DNA of 64,000 nucleotides. Source: Zymoseptoria tritici IPO323 (taxonomy: Eukaryota > Ascomycota > Dothideomycetes > Mycosphaerellales > Mycosphaerellaceae). Shown here piece after piece: positions 21,310 through 31,718 of this stretch. Numbering within the stretch: position 1 is the first letter of the stretch; the number at the start of each line of letters is the position of its first letter. The notes beneath the pieces were generated by a model. That model ran no database searches, was not told the DNA's origin, and saw only the letters and a list, made by a program, of their open reading frames with translations. The position numbers and the translations under genes are program-made. The stretch covers positions 310,001 through 374,000 of the forward strand of contig NC_018203.1 in assembly GCF_000219625.1 (NCBI RefSeq). Reading direction: 5' to 3'.

Positions 21310-22990
21310 TGACCTCCGACTCTGCCGCCGACCAGGCCAACGCCACCGCAAAGCTCACTAACCGGTTGGAACGGTAGCTAGCGACACCAATAAGCTTAAG
21401 ACCGGAGTGGACCAGATCAACTCGCGCGTGAAGCTCATCGAGCCGGAGATCCAGTCCATCGCGTCCAACCCGCGTCTCGATATCGACGAGATTGCGGATG
21501 CAGTCGCAACGCGATCAAGTCTGTCCTCACAGCGCGTGAGCACCTCCGCACGACGCGCAGCCGGAGGAGCTGTACTCTTCCAAGCAATTCTTCATAAACG
21601 GCTTTGCCACTTTCCTCAAGTTTTACACGCACTCCGGACACATGTTTAAACACATTACCGTGCTTCATCTAGGCTGGCTAAGAACCCCAACAAAGACATG
21701 CTTTTCGCGATTATTGCTAACATAAGCGGACTGCAGCGTCTCGTCTTCCACAACTAGAAAGACGGAGGATCCTCGACTGGCGTTAATTACTAGAACATTA
21801 TGGAGTTATTCGGGCCTATGTTCGTGCGTCTTGCTTGCATCAAGATTCGCAATAGCAGCAAAGCGCGTGTTGACTCCAAGAGGGTAGCAGACGCTATCAA
21901 GGTCATCGAGGCAGTTACCTACTGCATTCCAATCGTCGTCGACTAAACCCTTGACCTTTACACCAAATGGTTTAAGTTAGTCGTAGCAGAGGAGGCGACC
22001 GGTCGATGCTACGCAAGTTAATGCTACGTAAGCGGCTACGCAATCGGGTTCCTCGTAAGTAGCCTGCAGCAAGCATTCCTATCGATCTTAACGTGGATCT
22101 GGTCGACGATCGCATCCGAATCATTGTTGCCTAATGCGAGATAGCTAACGAGGTGCATTAACATTTCAGATTCCGGTGAAGCGCCTTCACAACACGGCGG
22201 AGGTTGTGTGTCTCAGCAAGAAGTCTGCCGACTCTGCCGCTTCTTAGCGATGCCTGCTGCCGAACGAATATTTAGAGGAGGATTACACCGTGTTCGAGCA
22301 CGTAGATCTTACGCAACAAGCCATACTGCGAGCTTGCGGATAGAAAAGCTATCTAATGAACCTACTATCGCCGGCCTGCGAGAAAATCTCCCGTTTAGAG
22401 GCAGCCGCTGCTGCATTAACCTTAGACTACAGCGAAGCCGTTGGTACCGCCAGGCGCAATTGTTATACTCTAGCAACGTTGTAGAATACAAGTAGTATCT
22501 ACACACATTGCGACGTTGCAAACAAATAGTTCAAGTCCGGAATGCTCGAGAGATATGTTACTTTACGAGCGCGGGGCCATATTGTCTATAATTGAAGGCC
22601 TCTCTTATGTCAACAATCATTTATTAAACAACGTCTGGCAACTCGATTAGCCTGCATTTCTCCGGTCTGGTAGGAGGACATGCTATCGGTCTGCTGCCGA
22701 TTGGATAGATAGAGATGTTTACAGCAACCGCAATCCGGCCTGTGCGAGTACGCAAATACGTAGGCACATCGAGAGTCCTCGGAACTAGCAGCTTAGAAAG
22801 CTACTAACGAGCAGCCTATACGAGAGAAGCAGGATCTAGTTAAGAAGCTCTAGACTGCCGATAATAAAGTTAAGCGCCTTATAGAGTAGGAGTAAGGGCT
22901 TAAGGGGGAGCTAGAATCCTATATTAGTTATAACAAGCTGCTTATAGAGGCAAAGAATAGCCTTATAACGCAACTTACTAGTAGCATAGA
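21310..22990 (+). pseudogene. RIP-like relic of a long coiled-coil protein gene
   Basis: Successive plus-frame segments read as one protein: INSRVKLIEPEIQSIASNP, PNKDMLFAIIANISGLQRL, a TAG, NIMELFGPMFVRLACIKI, VADAIKVIEAVTYCIPIVVD, a TAA, then charged coiled-coil sequence (ADNKVKRLIE, GLKGELESYISYNKL). Most of the in-frame stops fall where Gln is expected (for example RLIE-TAG-E-TAA-GL), as CAG/CAA to TAG/TAA would give. Frame changes also occur. The relic becomes steadily more AT-rich until it merges with the AT-rich block. Confidence 0.5.
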
Positions 22991-23229
22991 AACCGCAAGC
23001 TAAAGGAGAATAATAAGCTTAGTAATAAGATAAAGCGCTCTATATCGGACTATACTATCGTCGTTTATTAATTTATTAAGCTTACTACTAAGAGTCGAGC
23101 TACTCGTTATAGGAAAGAGCGTCCTTTAGGATTGTAGGGTAATATCTAGACGCTTCTTAGAGAGGCTTAGTCTATCTAGCTCTTCCCCGAAAGAGTCTAG
23201 TAGTATCTAGAAGCTTCCGAAATAGTATA

Positions 23230-25740
23230 ACTAAGCTAAGGCTAGTAACTAAGTAATACTAGATCTTTTAAAACAGATCTAGGATCTCTAGGGTTCTAAG
23301 ATTCTATAGCTAATATAAAAGATCTTAATACTTAAGCAATTACGCTAATAACAGTTTATAACGTATTATGCCTTATAAGCTAGTAAATCTAAATCTTTTA
23401 GAAATGTTCTAGAACCTCTAAGGGCTATAGATCCTAAGAAAAATCCAAGAGACTCTAGAATTTAAATTATTATAAGAATAAATATTAATAATATTTTCTC
23501 CCTAAGAGCTTAGTAAATTAGAATCTTTTAGATATAGTCTAGAATCTCTAGATATCTAAGATCCTAAGTCTAAAAGAAAAGATCCTAATAGTATAGCTAA
23601 TACGCGAATAATATAGGATAACGTATTCTACCTAAATACTTAGGTAATATAACTCTTATAAAGATATAAGATCCTAAAGGTATACTTTAAGATTCTAGAA
23701 GTTTAATTATTACTATAATAACTATAAATAACGTATTCTTTACTATAGCGTAGTAAATCTAAATCTTTTAGAGATTTCTAAGGATCTCTAAGGGCAAAAG
23801 ATCTAAAATCTAGACTAAAAGATCTAAAAAGCTTAATAATTACGCTAATAACCCTAAATAACGTATTCGTCTATTATACTAAGGGAATCTAAATCTTCGA
23901 AAAGTTTTCTAGGATCTTAATAACTAAGAGATCCTATATCCGTTTTTAAAAATCCCGAATTCTGTCTTATTACGCTAATAACGTTAGATAATGTAATTAA
24001 CCTTAGGGTCTATAGAATCTAAATCTTATAGAACTCTTATAGGATCTTTAAGACCTAGAGATTCTAAATATTATTAATAAGATTAAGATAATTAATTCTA
24101 TTACGCTAATATCGTAAGATAATATATTAGTCTATAAAGCCTAGTAAATAAAAATCTTTAAGAGTAGAATTAGAGCCTTATAGATTTAAAGATTCTAGTT
24201 CTAAAGTAAAAGATCTTAGATATCTAGTCTATTACACTAATAATATTAAATAACGTATTTAGTCTTAAGGCCTAAGGAATCTAAATCTTTAAAAATCTTC
24301 CTAGGACCTTTAGGGGTCTAAGATCCTTAATCTAATATAAAAGATCTAGAAATATAAGGAGTAATATTAATAACGTAGTATATTATATTTATTCCTAAGG
24401 CTAGAGAAATCTAAATCTTTAAGAAGTTTTTTAAGATCTCTAGGGCCTTAAGATTCTTAATCTTATCTAAAAGATCTAGAAAAAGAAGGCCTTACGTTAA
24501 TAACGCTAAATAAAGTATTATAGCCTAAAGGCTTAGGAGATTTAAACCTTTTAAATCTTTTAGAAATTCTCTAGAATCTCTATAGCTATAAGATCTATAA
24601 CCTTGCTTAAAAGATCTAAAACATTAAGGCTTTACGTTAATAATACTAGATAATATATTCTATCCTAAAAGCCTAGAAATTTAGGATCTTTTAGAATTTT
24701 CTAAGAATCTCTAGGTTCCTAAGATTCTCGATCCTATCTTAAAGATCTAAGAAGTTAAGGCCTTATACTAATAATATTAAATAACTTATTCTATACTAGA
24801 ATATTATAAAAGTAAATCTTTTAAGTAAGCTCTAGGATCTCTAGGGCTATAAGATCCTTATTCTAATATAAAAGATCTAAAATATTAAGGACTTATAGTA
24901 ATAATATAAGATAATATATAATAGTATATTTGCTATTAAGGCCTAGGATCTCTAGATCTTTTATATTCTTTTTAGGGTCTTTAGGGCCCTAAGATCCTTA
25001 ATATACCTTTAAAGATCTAAAAAGAGAAGACCTTATATTAATAATACTAAATAATATATTATAGCTTAAAGCCTAGAAGATCTAACTCTTTTAAAAACTA
25101 TCTAGGATCTTTAGGGGCCTAAGATCCTTAATCTAAAATAAAAGATTTAGGACTATAGTACTTTACGTAAATAATAGCTAATAACGTATTCTATACTAGA
25201 ATATAGGAAATATAAATCTTTTAAAACTTTCTTAGGATCTCTAGGACCCTAAGACCCTTAAATTACTTTAAAAGATCCGGAATTCTTAGGCCTTATGTTA
25301 ATAATACTAGATAATATATCTTACCTTATAGCCTAGAGAATCTAAATTTTCTAATTTTTTTATAGGATCTCTAGCCCTCTAAGATTCTCGATCCTATTTT
25401 AAAGATCTAGAAATATAATACCTTATGTTAATAACACTTAATAACGTATTCTATACTAGGACGTAGTAAATACAAATCTTTTAAAGAAGCTTTAGAATCT
25501 CTAGGGCCTTAAAATCCTCGATCTTAGTTAAAAGATCTAAAAGGTAAGGTCCTTACGTTAATAACGTAAGATAACGTATTCTGTCTTAAAGCCTAGATAA
25601 TCTAAATCTTTTAGACTTTTTTTAGAATCTTTAAGGCCTAAAGATTCTTAGTCTAGTTTAAAAGATCTAAAAAGCTCGGTCCTTATAAAAATAATACTAA
25701 ATAACAGTTTAACGCTAGAGTATAGTAAAATTAGAATATT
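23230..25740. repeat. ~130-bp satellite, about 19 units
   Basis: The landmark TTACG-TAATAA...ATAACGTATT recurs about every 130 bases from 23346 to 25688. Each unit also carries AATCTAAATCTTTTA, TCTAGGATCTCTAGGG, TAAGATCC and AAAAGATCTA. Two dyads are visible: TTACGTTAATAACGTAA (perfect, 25553-25569) and AGGATCT...TAGG..CCTA..AGATCCT (25104-25128). Units differ by many substitutions, mostly A/T-enriching. Confidence 0.8.
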
Positions 25741-25829
25741 CTTAATATAGCTAACTAGTATAGGAGTAAGATAGGTAAAAGATCCTACTCTTCTACTAGC
25801 TACTTCTACTAAGCATATATAGAGTAAGG

Positions 25830-26330
25830 AAAGAGTTTAGTATGTCTAGTTCCTTCTTAAAGAAGCCTAGTAAAGGTCTAGACTTTCTAAAAGAGGAAAG
25901 AATACTAATAAGTAACTATTAGACAAGGGAAAAGGCTTTTAACAACCTAGCTATTAAAGAGCAAGAGGCGACCGCTACGAATAAGTAGCTTATTAAGGAG
26001 AAGTCTAACCTTTAAGCCTATCTCGTACCTAAATAGAAGGCTACTAGAATCTAGACTTAAATCTATCGCGCGCGTGCTTCTAGGCTAAACTTACGGATTA
26101 ATATACTAGTTACTACTATAGGTAGCCTCTCGGGACAGGCTAGCACCTTAGCTACATTAAATGCTAGACTTATCCTTAGCATTCTACAACTTCGCTCTAA
26201 TTCCTATATGTTTAGGACTTTAAATACTAGCCGCGATTTGCGGCCTTTAACAATTAGTTTAAGATTAGTACTAGTACTATATAGATCGCCTTAAATCCTA
26301 ATAGTAGCAGATTCGGAGACTACTTTAATC
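25830..26330 (+). pseudogene. coiled-coil coding relic between the satellites
   Basis: One plus frame reads KKPSKGLDFLKEERILISNY, TAG, TREKAFNNLAIKEQEATATN, TAG, LIKEKSNL, TAA, AYLVPK, with stops at positions where Gln suits a coiled coil. It continues with ordinary residues to about 26300. It may belong to the same mutated gene as the relic upstream of the 130-bp array. Confidence 0.4.
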
Positions 26331-26479
26331 CGCTACTAGCCGAGCTGTACCCTAAGCTAGTAAGGTTACCTAACTATAGAAAAATCCTTACTTTATTTTA
26401 ATAGAACGATAGAAATTACCTCGAATAGTTAACAAACTACGATTTCTAAGGAACGGAATAAGGTATTTAGAATCGGAAA

Positions 26480-27170
26480 TGTAAGCTTATATAGGATAAC
26501 ATCTATAACATGTTAGACTATAAATATACTATCTACGTACTAGCGCTCTAGATCCCGGTCTTAGATGTTATATGGGTAGTCGCGTTACTAAGAAATTAAT
26601 TATTAGCGTAATTTAAGTAATTTATATTTTAAGTCTAAAGACAACTATATCTATAACATGTTAGACTATATATATAAAACCCTTAAGATCCCGGTCTTAG
26701 ATATTATATAGCTAGCCGCATTATTAAGAAATTAATAATTTACGTAATTTTAGTATTTTACGTTTTTAGCTTAAATAAGATAATATCTATAACATGTTAG
26801 ACTTTATACATAACATCTAGCTACTAAAGCCTTAGATCCCGGTCTTAGATGTTATATAGCTAGCCGCGTTATCCTAAAATTAATAATTTACGTAATTTTA
26901 GTATTTTACGTTTTTAGCTTAAATAAGATAATATCTATAACATGTTAGACTTTATACATAACATCTAGCTACTAAAGCCTTAGATCCCGGTCTTAGATGT
27001 TATATAACTAGTCGCGTTACTAAGAAATTAATTAATAGCGTAATTTAAGTATTTTACGTTTTTTGTCTTAAGGGGATAACATCTATAACATGTTAGACTA
27101 TATATATAACATCTAGGTACTAACCCTTAAGATCCCGGTCTTAGATGTTATATAGCTAGCCGTCTTTATT
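26480..27170. repeat. ~147-bp satellite, 5 units
   Basis: ATCTATAACATGTTAGACT recurs at about 26501, 26648, 26785, 26934 and 27082, spaced 137-149 bases. Each unit also has AGATCCCGGTCTTAGATGTTATAT and GCGTTA-TAAGAAATTAAT. The palindrome TAACATGTTA and the inverted pair ATAACATCTA / TAGATGTTAT (about 80 bases apart) are kept in most units, so each unit could fold. Confidence 0.85.
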
Positions 27171-27179
27171 ACAGCGAAG

Positions 27180-28420
27180 CTGTTTAAAACCAAAAAGCAG
27201 TCGAGCGTTATTAGATCTGACATTATACACAGCAAGGGTATTAGTATTAAGCTCCACCTGCGAGCTCTTCGAATCTCGACTTACAATCCTCACACCTCTG
27301 CTAGGACCACTTTATCGCACAGAAGGCGACCCACTCCGTACGATCGACACGCCTAGCCAACTCATGCCGGTTTAATTCGAACTTCTAAGATAATGGTACC
27401 TGCATCCGCGACGCGCGAATACCCGGTTACCATCTAACGAAGCCATCCGTCCGACTAATATAATCGTCCTGGTTGGTAAAAGGGCGACTGCCTAGTGACT
27501 ATTCGGCGTTCTGAGTGACGGGCAATTTCCCGTCCGACTACTGTTCCTGGAGGAGAAGCTATGTGCACACACTCTTCTCTTGCCCAAGTATGAACGGCGG
27601 CAGCACCGCGTTGTCTTCGGTCTGCATACAGCGTGTTGACAAATCGGCGTTGTCAGCCATGAATCGGAGGAGTGGGCTTTAACGGCCAAGTCCAGTGAGA
27701 GAGACCGGTGAATTGAAACAAAGCCCGTTGCCGTCTTTGTTGTCCCTGGCCCGGCGACCAGAAGCGACCACGCCGAAGTGCTGACACGCGAACAGAGCCG
27801 GACGTGCCGAAGGCCCGAGTGACGTCGACTTAAGCAAAGGCGAATTCTACGGACAAGTAGTGACAATTTTGGCATTCGAACGTTACTTATCAGCCTCTCC
27901 TTGATCGGACACGATGGAAGTTCCTGTCCCTGCCCGGCATCCCTGTGCATCGAGAATAGAACGGATGTAGCTCCGGGCTTTAGCAACTTCGACCTGGATC
28001 GCGGATCGGAGCTAGTCAAAAGAAGCAGTTGCTATAAATAGCGAAACAAAGGCTACAGATCGTTGGGCCTACGGTGCAGCACTTACAACGAGTACGAGAT
28101 TGTACTAGGGAACATCCTTTACCAAAGTCCCGCGACTTCCGTGGGTCGGTCATCTTAGAGAGCGGATGAGTCGGAGTGGATGACATGCACAGCCGCGCCG
28201 GCCATACCGTTGTCAATCCAGCTTCCGACTGCCGTACAGGCCCATACCATACTGTCGAGAACTCTATCGAGCCCTCTCATGGCAACCATCAATGACTACA
28301 CGAGCTCACTTTAGCTCGGAGTGGTCTGTATACTGCACAAGGACCTGCGGGTGAATCTCGCTATGGTGGCTAATGGCAGAACCTGTGCTTTTTCGCTCGT
28401 GTACTATTCTTACGTCTTAC
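27180..28420. other. decayed sequence, no supported gene
   Basis: GC content returns to normal. The longest frame is 175 codons on minus (27492-28019), very rich in Ser, Arg and Cys. It has no domain and looks like a shadow. Plus frames carry many stops. Confidence 0.4.
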
Positions 28421-28421
28421 A

Positions 28422-28562
28422 GTCGTCGGATCGACCGGATTGTCGTGCTCTTGACAATCCGGTCGATCCGAGGACTCTCTCGACAATCCGGTCGATCCGA
28501 CGACTCTCTCGACAATCCGGTCGATCCGACGACTCTCTCGACAATCCGGTCGATCCGACGAC
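28422..28562 (+). promoter_or_regulatory. 29-bp repeat array with five CGG-N5-CCG sites
   Basis: GACAATCCGGTCGATCCGA starts at 28453, 28482, 28511 and 28540, exactly 29 bases apart. An inverted copy lies at 28422-28444 and is a perfect complement of 28540-28562. Every copy contains CGG-TCGAT-CCG (28427, 28460, 28489, 28518, 28547). Inverted CGG triplets with a fixed spacer are the classic binding pattern of fungal Zn(II)2Cys6 regulators. The array ends 37 bases upstream of a TATA box and 182 bases upstream of the peptide ATG, so a role as an upstream activating array is plausible but inferred. Confidence 0.6.
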
Positions 28563-28599
28563 TGTCAACAGGTGTCCATAAACCACGCCTGAGAGCACA

Positions 28600-28605
28600 T
28601 ATATA
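28600..28605 (+). promoter_or_regulatory. TATA box of the secreted peptide gene
   Basis: TATATA lies 145 bases before ATG 28745. It is followed by a CA/CT-rich leader that ends CAACTACAACTACA just before the ATG, a strong fungal expression context. Confidence 0.6.
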
Positions 28606-28744
28606 GGCCCGTCCATCCGTCTCAGTTCTCTTATTATTAACACACAACTTCACTACAATCTTCAACAGCAGCTTCGACTCTCCAAACCTCAACAAGACTT
28701 CAAGTCGAAAAATCGCCCACTTCCAAATTACAACTACAACTACA

Positions 28745-28873
28745 ATGCAGTCCTTCATGATCACTTCTGCTGTCGCCCTTATTGCCGGCTCTGCCATGGC
28801 TCTCCCGGCTCCCTACACTGAGGACACCTACGTTATCAAGGGCTTTACCGAGCACAAGACCTACACCATGTGA
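28745..28873 (+). CDS. 42-residue secreted peptide
   Basis: ATG 28745 opens a short frame, too short for most ORF callers. It begins with a clear signal peptide (MQSFMITSAVALIAGSAMA, ending Ala-x-Ala). The mature part is about 23 residues, starts LPAPYTEDTYVIKGF, and has no cysteine and several Thr/Tyr. The promoter elements before it (29-bp array, TATA box, AC-rich leader) are much better formed than for most ORFs in this window. It could be a small effector-like or signalling peptide, or the surviving 5' end of a longer secreted protein. A 55-base intron (28870-28924) would only add a few residues before another stop. No family is recognised. Confidence 0.6.
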   Translation: MQSFMITSAVALIAGSAMALPAPYTEDTYVIKGFTEHKTYTM

Positions 28874-28917
28874 TCGCGTGTCCCGCAATTCTCGGGTATT
28901 TGGATCGTCCTTGATCG

Positions 28918-29646
28918 TTGTTAGATCTCACCCTGTATGAAGTACATTGTGAAATCGGAGACATATCTGCCTTGGAAGGAGAAAGAAAGGTACAGTATAA
29001 GAATAATGGTAAAGCGGTGCGCGCGCATAAACGTCAATTAATTGACCTTCCGCCTGGCCATACTTCAGCAGCAGATTCGGAGGACACTTTCATCGGCCGG
29101 CCCAGTCGTATCCCAAGCAATGCACAGGGCTGTCGTCCATTAGCTAACCTTCCGTCTGGGCATTCGAGAACAGCAGTACGCCCGCATCTACAATGCGTAC
29201 GAGCGAGCAGCAGCCGACCGCGACTTTCTCTACAACCAGCGTTAGAAATATATACCATAGGTGCAGCGGAAAATAAGGAGGTTGAAATACATGTCTTAAC
29301 AGGGACCCGTCGTTCCTAGAGCAATTTCGACCTCGTCGTCCGGCGAATGTATGTTCGGGCTGCTATTAAAGACAGGCAGACTAACACCCTCCTGGCGAAC
29401 AAAGATGCTACGTACAGCAGAGCTCTCGAGCTTAAACATACCGAGCGCGACCAACTCGTCCTCCCGTCCGGTGCCGCGACTCGTATACTGCCGACGTGTC
29501 TTACGACTGCCCTCTGTAACGTTCCTTACGAATCGACAATGTCGAAGGCTAGACCTCTAGAAGTTAAGAGCCTTAATTACAGCATAGCCGTTACGATTAA
29601 AGACGAGTTTAGCCTTCCGCAATCTTCTCTACAAAAGATAATTTAG
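28918..29646 (+). pseudogene. charged-protein relic, one internal TAG
   Basis: The frame is open for 243 codons except for a TAG at 29317-29319. After the stop it reads SNFDLVVRRMYVRAAIKDRQ and LELKHTERDQLVLPS. There is no ATG near its beginning, and another frame (YARIYNAYERAAADRDFLYN) also looks coiled-coil-like. It is probably a mutated remnant related in style to the relics at 22-26 kb. Confidence 0.3.
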
Positions 29647-29649
29647 GCT

Positions 29650-30630
29650 CTGCTAGCGTGTATGCGTGGCCTAATGCGTTCTCGAGGCAAATACAGCTTA
29701 CTATATTAAGCATTAGCTAGACACGCTATACCAGATTCGAACAGCCTAGACAGTTGCTCCCTCCTACCTACCCGCTATAGCTCTAATATAGAAAGCCTAA
29801 GAACAATAGTATACCGCCTTTTAGGATGTGTAGACGGAGCGCTAAATGCGGCAATGTTTAAGGTAGCCTTGTTCGAGAGAGCGTTATTAAAGGCAGTAGC
29901 ATTAACGACGGCACTACCCGAGATATTTAAGGACGGCAGCATTTTAGGAATACACCTCGCTATCTATTAGAAGCATTTAATTTCAGAGCACATGCTTTAT
30001 ATAAGACGTAATGTCTGAAGCTGTCCTAATTATAAGCTCTCGGCGAGATTGTAAGATTGAATCCGGCTAGGTAAGCGACGTAGAGCGTAGAAGAAAAAGA
30101 TAGTAAAGATAGATAACGTTGCGGCGTGTTAATGGATCTTCTTAGAAAGCTGCGAATGCGTAATAGAGTGTAATCCGGAAGAGGATGTTGCAACGTGTAA
30201 GGATTAGGGCGTGCTAATAAGACGGCTTTATATGCTGCGGGAGGATACAGTTGTCGACACGTTGTGAGCCGGACGTAGTAAAGTAGATCGTGCAGTACAG
30301 AAGGCGAGATGAGCATGCGTTTCGGCAGGGTGTATTAAGACTCCAGAACTCGGGTTAATGCGGCTGGTTTATGCGCTTTTAGTTAGCGTCGAGGCTGTGG
30401 TGGGCGTTAAGCTGCAGCGACTGGGGAGGTATTTACGATAACCAGGAAGGTTTCGAGGACGCGTAGATGTTTGGCTGGGTATCGAGAGCGCAGGCGTCGG
30501 CTCGCATAACGTGTCAGAGGCAGTCGGTAATACAGAGAGAGGTCACCTCAAAGTCCGGGCCGTGGAGTATGAAGTCGGGCCTGGAATGGCGTTGATGATG
30601 TGCTAATAGCAGACAGACTTCCTGCTCGGT
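29650..30630. other. no firmly supported gene
   Basis: The best frame is 96 residues on minus from ATG 30316 (MLISPSVLHDLLYYVRL), Leu/Tyr-rich and possibly membrane-associated. Other frames are short. Confidence 0.35.
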
Positions 30631-30638
30631 AAAATCAG

Positions 30639-31180
30639 TTGGCGTTGAGCGTGCTATTTCGTGGAGTCCAGCTCTCCTGGCGTCGAGAGATTAAGCAAAG
30701 TAGGAACGAGGGACAATCGAGAGTGCAACCTCAGCACGCGACAGTAGGACCGGAGAGAGATGAGGATATTCCAGCGGGAGGATCAGGTGTCTATCAAGGA
30801 CACGAGCTTCGAAACAGCGAGGCATTGGCCTCGCAAGTGCGCGAAGACTCTTACCGCGAGGAGGGCATGCTTCGCTGCATTTCCACCTTTGGGATGCTTA
30901 TCGCGGAGGATAATTCTACGGCATCGGCATCAGCACTGTCGGCAGTGATGCCGGCCGTGGTGAACGTGATTCAAGACGAAAGGCAATCCGGCACGGCATC
31001 AGAACGAGAGAAGAGCATCCCTGCTGGTTGAGCGATCTTCGTCTAACGATCAACGGCTTGGACGTGCATTTGCACAGGCAGAGCTTCAATACGACATGGT
31101 TGTTTATCTAACCCGCGATAAGTATGTAGCACGTCTCGACTTCTTCTCTCTTGCTATCGTCCTGCTCCTCTGATCTGAAC
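30639..31180 (+). pseudogene. unknown fragment, frameshifted
   Basis: A 130-codon frame without an ATG (RCISTFGMLIAEDN, VVNVIQDERQSGTASERE) stops at 31031. The adjacent frame then continues SLLVERSSSNDQRLGRAFAQ and DMVVYLTRDKYVARLDFFSL to about 31170. One frameshift near 31015 would unite them. No domain is recognised. Confidence 0.3.
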
Positions 31181-31718
31181 CTGCTTTTGCAACCCTGGCG
31201 ACGGCGGTCTCGACACGGTGGTTATCGGCCTTCGCTCGCCCTTTGCCACATGTGAGCGTCCAGTTATAATTAACGAAGAAGTGCATCGGACGAAGAAGTG
31301 CATCGGCAATAGAGATGAAAGGCGCTCGCGGAGCTGTGCACAGCGAATCGTAGCAATGTCGAGTTACGGTCAAGAGACGGGACGTCGTTCGATGTGAAAG
31401 GCATACACGTTCCTAAGCGGCTGGGCATGTCTGGTTGTTCGAGTTCGTGAGGGTGGGAGTTCGTAAGGGTGAGAACAAAAGGTCGCGTCGCGTGGTCTCG
31501 CGTTCAGGATTAATTGCGGGGAAAGTGCGGGGAAAGTGCGGCAATGACGTGCGGCTTGGACCGTGCAACCTTGGCAGGAGCAAGAAACACGCCACCCACC
31601 CGCAGTTGTCAAAATGAACGCCGTCATCCGTCATTACCAGCCTACCCGTACTTCCATATTCATTGTCACTCGTTAACACCCTGCTCGTCTATCGTACTCG
31701 TTGTCCTTTGTCGACATC

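Larger units (their letters stand above)
22840..27175. other. AT-rich, TpA-rich block (RIP-like heterochromatin)
   Basis: Composition changes abruptly: TA dinucleotides dominate, CA and TG are scarce, and almost every frame is closed by TAA/TAG. This is the usual look of RIP-mutated fungal repeats. The block contains two different tandem arrays (23.2-25.7 and 26.5-27.2 kb) separated by a relic coding segment. It ends sharply near 27175. Confidence 0.8.

Noticed and set aside
24940..25130. TTTAGGGCCCTAAG inside the 130-bp units, like head-to-head telomere repeats
   Set aside because: Only half-repeats within a larger dyad, no run of TTAGGG, and the position is internal.
27492..28019. 175-codon minus-strand ORF
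   Set aside because: Ser/Arg/Cys-rich with no early gene signals or domain, and it sits in decayed sequence; most likely a chance frame.
28422..28562. Regular 29-bp repeats suggesting a CRISPR array
   Set aside because: The units are contiguous with 10-base links rather than unique spacers, and the genome is eukaryotic.
21310..31200. Search for reverse transcriptase, RNase H, integrase or transposase motifs in the repeat-rich part
   Set aside because: No catalytic motifs were recognised in any frame, so no named transposable element is claimed.
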